Positions 56,249 through 64,000 of a stretch of DNA of 64,000 bases are shown in pieces. The DNA is from Phallus indusiatus (taxonomy: Eukaryota > Basidiomycota > Agaricomycetes > Phallales > Phallaceae), in contig JAQFWX010000008.1 in the NCBI GenBank assembly GCA_027605045.1, forward strand, positions 1,798,001 through 1,862,000, in the 5' to 3' direction. The notes under the pieces are model-generated. The model saw only the letters and a program-made list of their open reading frames with translations. It was not told where the DNA came from and searched no databases. Both the position numbers and the translations under genes were made by a program. Each line of letters starts with the position of its first letter. The first letter of the stretch is position 1.

Positions 56249-59081
56249 TCAATCTTTCCTGTCTTGGCTCAGCCTAAAGGCGAAATCATTCCCGCCACGT
56301 GCACTACGTGACGGACTTGTGGACACGTCGAAGTCCACTCCGCCTTCTCCTTCTCCCTCCTTTTTACCACCTTCATCAGTTTCCGAGAAATTTATATAGA
56401 CTCCAGGGACCGGAAATAGCTTGTTCAACAAAATATAAACAGCGGCGGAAACGGCAAATCCCGTGAAGAATGACATTTGATATATCCGAACGGAAGCAAG
56501 TGGGACTTTCCTCCCCGCTGTTGTTATTAAGTAAAGGAAAAGTGCGTCAGGTTATAAGGTTTCGCAAAGCAAGGGTCTATTCGAAACGTACTAGCGCCAG
56601 CAAATCCTGGCCGCGCAATTTTGTTGAATGCAGCATGGACGGTGTTAATCAACGAAGTTGTTTATCATGTAATAATTTTAATATTACTAACCGGTAACAT
56701 TTATAGCGATACCCGAAATGTAAGCTGCATATGCACTTAAAAATAAAGCAGGTATAATGAGTTTCCGGGATGACCATTTAGTGAAACAGGAAAAAGGCAT
56801 TCCATGACCATCCATCGCAAAGTGCTTTGTTTTCGTGCAGGTTTCAGGTTTCCACATACCGGAAGTTTATTCCATACGTATACCAATACCATCCGTCCTT
56901 GTGATCTGAATATAAATCATGCATGTTGTAATGCCCTTTTCGGATATACCAGTACTCTGTTATCTATAACGCCGAAGGCACATAATCGTTAATCAAATAG
57001 TAGAAAATTATACAGTGTAAAACGAACCATAACACCAGCTATAGAAGACAGGAATACCGAATATGCAGAAAGATACGATGTGAATGAGTTGCTGCTTTGA
57101 AGAAACTTCCATGGCTTGTCAAGAAGATTTACTCAGAAATCAACTTGAAAAGGGGTAGAAGATCTCACGCAAATTGCTATGCCGACGATTGCCGCTATGT
57201 AGCCTCCCCGTCGAATATTCTATAAATGTGAACACGTCAGAGTACGAAGTATCAAATGTTATAAGAGTTCACATACAATATATCGAGGCAGCAAACTCGT
57301 CAAATCGCAGCCAGCGCTCACCGAATTGGCGGAGATATTCGTCCTTTTTTTAAAGTTAAAAAATTTCCGTAGTTCCGGGGAAATTAATGGTGAGTAAGGT
57401 CATTGAATGAGAGAAAAAGAATTGAATTTACCCCAACTGAATGAAATTAAAGCACAAGACCATTGATCAAAATACGCGTCGTGGCTGAAGAGAATATCAA
57501 AAGAAATCACATGCCTGGGCTAAAATGAAAGAAGTGGAAATGAACCACACTCCAAACCTCGTACTCCGGCTCGGATGATCCCCGTCTCCGTCGAGAAATT
57601 TATTAAGTAAATCAATAGGCGACCAAATTGCCTCGTTGTATATTACTTGAGAGGAGGAGCTGACTATGATTCCGAGGAAGCTGACGAGTGAAAAACCTAA
57701 TGGCACGGAAAATAGTTGAGGCAGTAGTGCAGCTGATGGTGATGAAGCGCGTGATGCGAAGTCTGGTGCGTTTCTGATATGAAAAGAAAAAAAAAAGGGA
57801 TCATAAATGAAAATTCCATTCAAAATAGCGTTGGGGAAAAAAAACTGACACAATGAGTGTCACCATATTGCTTATGCATGACATTATACTCGATACCATC
57901 GCCCAGCCAAGTTCTGAACCTCGAACACTTGCAGGCTGATGAATTATGGGACCAAACCCGTGAGCTTTCACGATCGTCCATACGAAAAAGGCAATTCCCG
58001 CAATCGGGACAACGATGGCTTTGATGGTGAAGAGGTGGCGTCTAAGAAGAAAAAAAAATTGCTAATTAGCCACTTTCCCAAAAAATCTCTGGATGCCTTA
58101 ATTGCAAAAAAATTATAGCCAAATCTTACATTTGGTGGATCGGAAACCATATCGCTGGTAGAGATATAATCCAAAAAAGGAAGAATCCTAGGAAATCCTT
58201 CGATGTTATTCCGGCGGAGGCAGGAAGATGATTTGCTGTAGTACGAGAAAAAAAGAAGTCGTGTTCCATATTGATGAAAAGTTTACAAAACAGGGGTTCC
58301 AAAGACGAACGGATGTCATTGACACTGGGCCAGATCGTTCTCAACATAACCAAAACACAGCTCCCGCCAATACTCGCTTGAACTCCATACCAGATACTTA
58401 AGAAGAACATGCTTAGCCATAATCGGAGTACGATAAAGTTCAATCTATCTCTCACCAAGCCATAACACCCCTATTAAAGGTGCACCAAAGCGAGCCCCAT
58501 AAGCCAAAACTAGTGCGCGACACAACAGGGAATGTGATATGGAAGATCGCGCCAGGACGCGCATTTAAAACGATGAAAGGTGCTGTAATACTGTAGCCTA
58601 TCCAAACACATAGCCAGGCTTGCCACCAAGAGAGGCCGAGTTGAACCATGCTTGAGACGATCATCCATCTGGAAAAAGAACGAGTGAAAGGAGGCTTGTC
58701 AGCTCTTGCATCGCATCCTAGACAACGAACAGAAATCTCGGTTTGTTCCAAATACGTACGTGTTCACATTGAAACAATCTGCTGTCCAGCTTCGAAAGTG
58801 TGAGTGAAAATCATGGTCGCTAATCGGTGCATTCCAGACGATTTTCGAAATGAACGTACAAGGCGACAAAGTTCCATGCTTTCCACGTCCTTTGTGATTT
58901 GGGAACAGGGAGAAGATCTCGATTCTGTCCATGAAAGAAGAGAAAGGAAATTTCACCGTGAGATATGTAGTTTTTTAGAATCAATATGTAGACGTACGGA
59001 AAGGAATAGTTGACTGTTGCTCAGTTGTTGGCTCGCATCACGATCAACCTGAAGTGCTCTGAGAAACCCATGGAAAGGCAT
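56249..59081 (-). CDS. NCS1 family permease (Fur4/Dal4-like nucleobase or allantoin transporter)
   Basis: A plasma-membrane symporter of the nucleobase:cation symporter-1 family. It starts [20 protein letters not shown]; after the first intron it has the family N-terminal hallmark [20 protein letters not shown], then [13 protein letters not shown] (helix 1), [105 protein letters not shown] (typical NCS1 helix 6), [40 protein letters not shown] and YPP-like C-terminal helices ending [20 protein letters not shown]. About ten introns are needed. The cytosolic tail is glycine-rich and ends RLSQDRKD. The substrate cannot be fixed from sequence alone; uracil, uridine, allantoin or thiamine relatives are all possible. 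It looks intact. Confidence 0.85.
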
Positions 59082-59811
59082 GATGAAGCCAAGTAGATGT
59101 TGAATGCAGGCTTTTTGAATGTTATAGCTCAGGTGCCTACAATTGCTGGGCGTTAAAAGAGATAAGGTACATGTTGATAGATAAGAAAGTATTTTTGGAT
59201 GAAATGGAAATGATTTATGCCGACACCAACGTTAACGCTAGGGAAAGGGCATTCATTTCTTGTTCATTTGACTTTGTCACGAGTGATCTTTTGTGGGAAA
59301 AAGGGCTCTTCTTCAATAGTGTTCTCATTACCATGTGGAGTAATTAGGTATAGCTTGCTTGACACGAAAAGATGCGAGATCTGGATCCCCTAGTTCCCGC
59401 ATGGATCGTGTTGCTTCAAGATAAACCAAGCGCCAGCATTTGCCAATTGAAAACATTGAAATAAACGAAGTAAAAAAAAGATACAAAGGATGCACTCTGC
59501 TAAGTCAATTATTTTCGAAATTTTTTTATCCTAAATGACTACACATACATATGTATCTCCCGTTCATTTAAATTTTGTTTCAGTCAAACATGCATGATCC
59601 CTATTCACCGCATGCGTGATAGAGAGAAAGGATTATTCCTGTTGATATTGGCTTCACATTGACCCCATCTACGCATCGTCTCACCATATTCAAGGGAGAC
59701 GCGAAGTGGGGCTTCGATAGAGCCTGGAAAGCGATGAAAAATCTAAGCTTTGAGATATGGATTTTCCGAGCTCTCAAGTTGTAAAAGTGTAAAGCAATTG
59801 ATATTATCATT
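59082..59811. other. Intergenic, no gene seen
   Basis: About 730 nt between the permease start and the DUF1764 gene end. Only short frames, with no recognisable feature. Confidence 0.4.
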
Positions 59812-60629
59812 TCAAAAACCTATGTCAACGAATTAATTAACTCAGTTTTCTCTCCGTACAAGTCATGACTTACAACAGTCACAGTCAAAAGGACAAAGAG
59901 GTGTGTCTGGGAAGGAGAACATGAGCAGACTGGTCAGAGATAATGATAATCAAAAGAACCCACCGCCTCCAGCGTCGCGTATACCTAGCTCGTCTTCTTT
60001 AAATATAGCAAACCCTTCCTCGGTTCTGCGACCTGAGAAAAAAAAGCTGAGAATCAGGAACATAGATGTTGTACCACGGCTGAGAAGGAATGATTACGTG
60101 GCCCAGCCCCTCTTGAATCCCTGAACCTTTCAGCATCGTCGACGTTAGCAGAGACACTCTTTCCCATCTTCTTGACGGTATTGGATGTCGCGGAAGCTAC
60201 ATCATCCCGCTTTCGTTTTCGAAAGTTAGAAGTTGACGTCAAAGAGGATGGATCCAGGACCGTCTCAATTTTTGGCGTGGGTGGATTGGGTTCGGAAAAT
60301 ACGACACGCTCGTCAATGGTTGTATCAGCATTCCCAAATCCCGTCCACTCCTCTGCATCACCTTCTTTATCACTAGTGGCTTGCGCGTGTTTGTTTTTCT
60401 TCTTCTTTTTCTTCTTTTCAGGACCAACCGCAGTCGATGGCCTCGTCGCTACTAATGTCGTAGCTTCTCCACGCCCCGAAAAATATCATCTATTTCTACT
60501 TGCGAAGACTTGGTCCGCTCAGCTAAGTGTATCTTTGCATCAGATTCAGTGGTCTTCGAGGACGAAGCCCGAGAAGGTTCCCCGTTTTTTCTCTTGCTGT
60601 TCTTGGCTTTTGTTATGGTCGGGCCCATC
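59812..60629 (-). CDS. DUF1764 family protein, with apparent one-base frame break
   Basis: A conserved eukaryotic protein of unknown function, basic and lysine-rich. The start ATG at 60629 gives MGPTITKAKNSKRKNGEPSR, leading to the family motif QVEIDDIFRG. After about 60474 the frame must shift by one base in a CGGGG tract to continue ATTLVATRPSTAVGPEKKKK with the poly-lysine stretch. DDAERFRDSRGAGPR, RTEEGFAIFKEDELGIRDAG and the C-terminal signature DTPLCPFDCDCCF follow across three short introns (the last exon holds only two codons and the stop). All other junctions keep phase and the conserved C terminus is intact. So a sequencing or assembly error is at least as likely as a true frameshift. 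Confidence 0.7.
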
Positions 60630-60737
60630 CAACTTTCCAGAGCGTCAAAGCCTTAAATACAGTTGACAGTGCAACTCCGACGGCGGCTACGGTTAACGGA
60701 AACATGTCAAGTTACGCACTATTGAGCCCGACATCAG

Positions 60738-60836
60738 CGGCCTGGTGGTCTAGAGGTATGATTCCTTCTTAGGGTAAGGTGGCTTAGGTCAGCTGACTAT
60801 GGAGGAGGTCCCGGGTTCAATTCCCGGCTAGGCCCG
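60738..60836 (+). tRNA. tRNA-Pro(AGG) with 25-nt intron
   Basis: The gene shows a perfect A box (TGGTCTAGAGG) and B box (GGTTCAATTCC), a T arm CCCGGGTTCAATTCCCGG, and an acceptor stem CGGCCTG/TAGGCCC that pairs at six positions but has C opposite C at 1:72. The anticodon stem CCTTC pairs with GGAGG (one wobble), the loop reads TTAGGG then T, and the anticodon is AGG. A 25-nt intron sits one base 3' of the anticodon. The overall sequence is that of eukaryotic proline tRNA (compare the GGTGGTCTAG D arm). Confidence 0.85.
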
Positions 60837-60837
60837 C

Positions 60838-60843
60838 TTTTTT
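60838..60843 (+). terminator. RNA polymerase III terminator
   Basis: A run of six T residues begins two bases after the tRNA 3' end, as expected for Pol III termination. Confidence 0.75.
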
Positions 60844-61111
60844 ACTTTGCTTTTTCTGGGAGCCTGATCTGGATAACCTCTTTCTCTCTTTCGCCTTGAT
60901 GTATTTAGCAAAAGTGAAATTTTAGTAATCGAGCCAACCTTTTTGCTGAGCCGTCTCTTGGATTATATACCACGAAGGCATAAGGATGCATTTCTTTGTA
61001 CATGTCAAATAAGAAACGATACAATGCAAGCAAGTGAATAAAAAAAGGTCAAGAAAGAGATTAATAGGCTGAGAAACTCGGAAGCAGCTTTCTGCTGATT
61101 TCAGTGTTTTC

Positions 61112-63125
61112 CTACTCCAAACCCTCCCACCCCGCTCCAACCCTAAACCACCCGGGTAAACATCTCCAAATTCTCTCTCTTTCTCTCATACTCCAACACT
61201 CAAGCGCAACCGCACACGCCTTACATTCCGAACACTCAGAACTCTTCAGTTGTCCTAATTCCTCAGCAACGTACAATGGATCCGTGTGGCCTTTTTCTCT
61301 ATCGAACAGATAGTGCTGTGTTGCTAGTTCCACCAGTTCTGTGAAATCGCGTCGACACGAAACGGGAGAATGACACGTAGAGTGACAGTGCCCGTGATAT
61401 GATTTCGGGCGAGATATCGAAGGCAGAGAACGGGAATGTGTGTGAGAAGAGTGAGCGTGGCCTGGGTTCAAGCTGTGCGTGCCGCCATTGTTACTCAAAG
61501 CGCAACACCAAATTTTAACACCACTCCCTCCTCCGCCACCTGTTATCGAACAACGCACGTTGCCAAGATTGGTGATAAGATTTGTTATAGCTTGATGACT
61601 ATGCTCCTTTCCGAGAGCTAATTTTTGGAGATCGCACGAAGAGAGTTCCTGTGATTGTGTTGGCATTCCGTCAAATATTTGAGAAAACGTGAGGCGTGAT
61701 AGATCGTAGAAAGCTGAAGGAAGGAGTGAAAGAGCATTTGTGCTCCGCGCGAGGCTGATAACATGCTTCGTAAAAGTACTTCAGTTCTACTGTGCTCACG
61801 ATTTCCAAGAGAAATAAAACCAAACACGCACAATTGGATGTGGATATCTTCCCTCCGCAAACGAACCCATCAACCCCGCTCCCGTACCGCACTCTCGCTG
61901 TCCGACCGCAACTATAGTAGACCCTGTAGATCCACCGCCACTCCATGCTAAACCTCGGTCCTCTCTCAAATCCCAACCTTGTAGCGTTGTGGGCCACGCC
62001 TGGTGAAGATGCTCCAGCGCTTTGGACCGCAAACCATCAATCAGATACTTGTGGGCGAGACGTAAGACGCCCGATACAACGAGGAAATCGGCGGGTGAAT
62101 TGTCCGTCCATTGTCTGTTGATATCAATGTGAACCAAATTAACTTTGATGATTATATAAGTGAAATTAGAGAGAGAAAAACGTACGGTCCATCGTATAAG
62201 GCGTGTAGAAGACTTGCCACATCGCCGGACGAATCATGCACATCTATAACATCACATTTTTCAATGCGTTCAGCATTCGCTTCATCAATATCCGTTGCTG
62301 CGTCGTCTGTGTCACATGAATCATGGAATTCGTTGTAATCGGAATTCTCATCATCATCCACACCGTTTGATTTGTCATCACTATTCTCGTAATCCCTCGA
62401 CGTCGCAAGTGGGTTGGGTCCCATCGAAAATACCGTCCTGACTGCCAAAGTAGAAAATTTGCGCGATAATGAACCCATCGTCCTCATGTTTGAGCTATCA
62501 ACTATCGGTTCCTTCACAGAATCTACAGACTTCGATATTCGATGATGTGTGGCTGTATGATTTTGTTTCATTTGGTAAATGAAAAATCCTATTAATCTCA
62601 TCAAAAATGATTTTCCTCACCAGTTCTACGTTGCCAAGACGATGATAAACCTTCACCTTCATCCAGACCCTGACTCTGCCTCATAACTGGCGTCTGTGCT
62701 GGTGTCCTCGTTTGTGTTTGCTTCCGCGTCCGTGGGGGTTGTGGTATCGCAAACATATTTCGAAAAACTTCACTATGACGGGCCAGGATTGCTTTATGAA
62801 CTCGGAATAGTGTCGTGGGATTTTGAGCACGCAGTACAATACTACCATCGTCGAACCTAACGACAGCGGCAGCGCCATAGTTGTCAGAATGGTCTTTCAG
62901 CTTTAGAGCAGGGGGGTGGACCTACCACAAATCATGATGCCTTAAAATCGACTGTTGTGGAGTACGAATTTGAAAGGTTATTTCATTTTCGTCTTCATCT
63001 GAAGCTACCGATGTCGTTGGTGGCGGTGGATTCGATACGTGTGAATGAGAAGTGGTGATATCGCCTGCCTGTGCCAAGTGAAACGAGCCAAGTTGATTCG
63101 TGCCAGGGCTGTTAGTTGAACTCAT
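61112..63125 (-). CDS. BTB/POZ domain protein
   Basis: A probable Agaricomycete BTB-domain protein (protein interaction, possibly a Cul3 adaptor). It starts MSSTNSPGTNQLGSFHLAQA; after a serine- and proline-rich lead the BTB begins with ILRHHDLW, then across an intron FDDGSIVLRAQNPTTLFRVH, KAILARHSEVFRNMFAIPQP. A long disordered insert follows with TQTRTPAQTP and an acidic run (SDDKSNGVDDDENSDYNEFH). The fold resumes at VIDVHDSSGDVASLLHALYD and continues ADFLVVSGVLRLAHKYLIDG, LRSKALEHLHQAWPTTLQGW. The C-terminal part includes LARSTNALSLLPSAFYDLSR, LSSCDLQKLALGKEHSHQAI and a histidine-rich linker, ending in a cysteine-containing region (SSECSECKACAVALECW). Introns are inferred by homology of the joined segments. 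The ATG is at 63125. Confidence 0.72.
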
Positions 63126-64000
63126 TGTGAAGGCGCTGTCGTCAAGAGGAAACTGAAGCACTTGAAAGAATATGACAACAAAGAGAACAAAGTAAAGGAA
63201 TTGAGGTCCGTCAGCCCTTTATCTTCGTGTCGATGTCCACAAAAGCTATGGCATTTCGGCATTGGGGTTCGTCACGAATCCGTAACGCGAATTTATGTGA
63301 ATCAATGAACTTTCTATCATCCCTTCCTTTTTTTTGACTTGTAATAGGATTATTTTGACCACCAGTGTAGCTTATACATATGCACTAAGTAGCTGAATAT
63401 CAAACTTCAATCTATACCACCTACACAAGCCGAGTAGTCAACATATCGTTCGGTGAATTGGTACTTAATCAGTACTCGGTATTCAGGCCCAGGTTCTAGT
63501 CATATTCAAATTCAAGCCAGCTGACGAACAACTCTGACAGCTCAAGTTACCGACTCGAATATCGTGATTGCAGTAGCTCCTTCTGAAGCGGTTTCTTATC
63601 ACCCATTGGACAATGGCAATTGTTCTGCCTTTCTTTTTTTGAGTTCAGCATTGTATTAGATCCGCCTACTTATGAAAAGAAGTAAATTTGTATAAGGACG
63701 AGCTTCTACCGCTTATTTGTGCTGCCGAGTGTTGGTAAGAATGTGTAGACGAAGGAATAAGGATAAAAGTAAAATCTGTGTTTTGAGAGCAGAAGAACAC
63801 GTCTCACCAAATATTGATATACGTAGCAATTTCTCGTTTGTCCCAAGCCATCCCTGAACCTTGAAGCTTGAAAAAGGACCAGGTTCGGTCGGGTCGGACG
63901 TCAACGTCGGTCTAATCACAACCCGATGTCATCCTCAAGATGAAGATCATAGACGGTAGAATTGAAGTAAATAAAATAATCAAAGCTGGCTGGATGATCT
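63126..64000. other. Promoter of the BTB gene, and intergenic sequence
   Basis: About 870 nt to the window edge. A minus-strand frame at 63713-63919 has no recognisable features and I do not call it a gene. Confidence 0.4.

Noticed and set aside
60172..60666. Plus-strand 164-residue frame with a poly-phenylalanine run
   Set aside because: It is the antisense of the poly-lysine DUF1764 coding region.
1..64000. CRISPR arrays, bacterial operons, ribosome binding sites or rRNA genes
   Set aside because: None were seen, and the intron-rich gene structure is eukaryotic.
1..64000. Autonomous transposons (reverse transcriptase, transposase, long terminal repeats)
   Set aside because: No reverse transcriptase, integrase or DDE-type coding segments and no clear terminal repeats were found. 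The repeats present are local duplications.

Overview
The window looks like chromosomal DNA from a filamentous basidiomycete, most likely a mushroom-forming Agaricomycete. Nearly every gene is split by short GT-AG introns of about 45-90 nt. Protein families typical of Agaricomycetes are present: F-box proteins, a BTB protein, a Ppo-type fatty acid dioxygenase, an NCS1 permease and MFS pumps. Small tandemly expanded genes without recognisable relatives are also present. No species is assigned. Gene models were spliced by eye, so splice sites are inferences supported by reading-frame phase and by comparison between paralogs.

Layout. (1) Bases 1-6467, minus strand: a head-to-tail array of six copies of an unrecognised three-exon gene, here called family A (one copy cut by the window edge, four complete, one decayed), with an F-box remnant fused in frame upstream of the last copy. 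(2) Bases 7123-11041: two convergent MFS transporters of different subfamilies, one with a frame break. (3) Bases 12185-22600: a gene-poor stretch with two members of a second unrecognised small-gene family (family B), an F-box gene and a well-preserved Lpl1/Rog1-type serine esterase. (4) Bases 22601-28995: a Ppo-type fatty acid dioxygenase with many exons, then a Vma12-like V-ATPase assembly factor. (5) Bases 30839-46718: two M20 peptidase paralogs facing each other (+ and -). They enclose SDHAF2/Sdh5, a small secreted protein, a roughly 0.75-kb noncoding tandem duplication and a 1772-residue low-complexity protein. (6) Bases 47310-52840: five tandem family B copies on the plus strand, two of them damaged, with a PD-(D/E)XK-like gene carrying an in-frame stop between them. 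(7) Bases 53702-63125: an F-box-like gene, an NCS1 permease, a DUF1764 gene with a frame break, an intron-containing tRNA-Pro and a BTB protein.

The housekeeping genes (Vma12, Sdh5, tRNA-Pro, DUF1764, esterase) show no functional link to one another. The most unusual content is the pair of lineage-restricted families. Both keep exact exon architecture between copies (a constant 114-nt exon 2 in family A, a 38-nt last exon in most of family B), and both arrays contain intact and decaying members side by side, which suggests ongoing birth and death of genes by tandem duplication.
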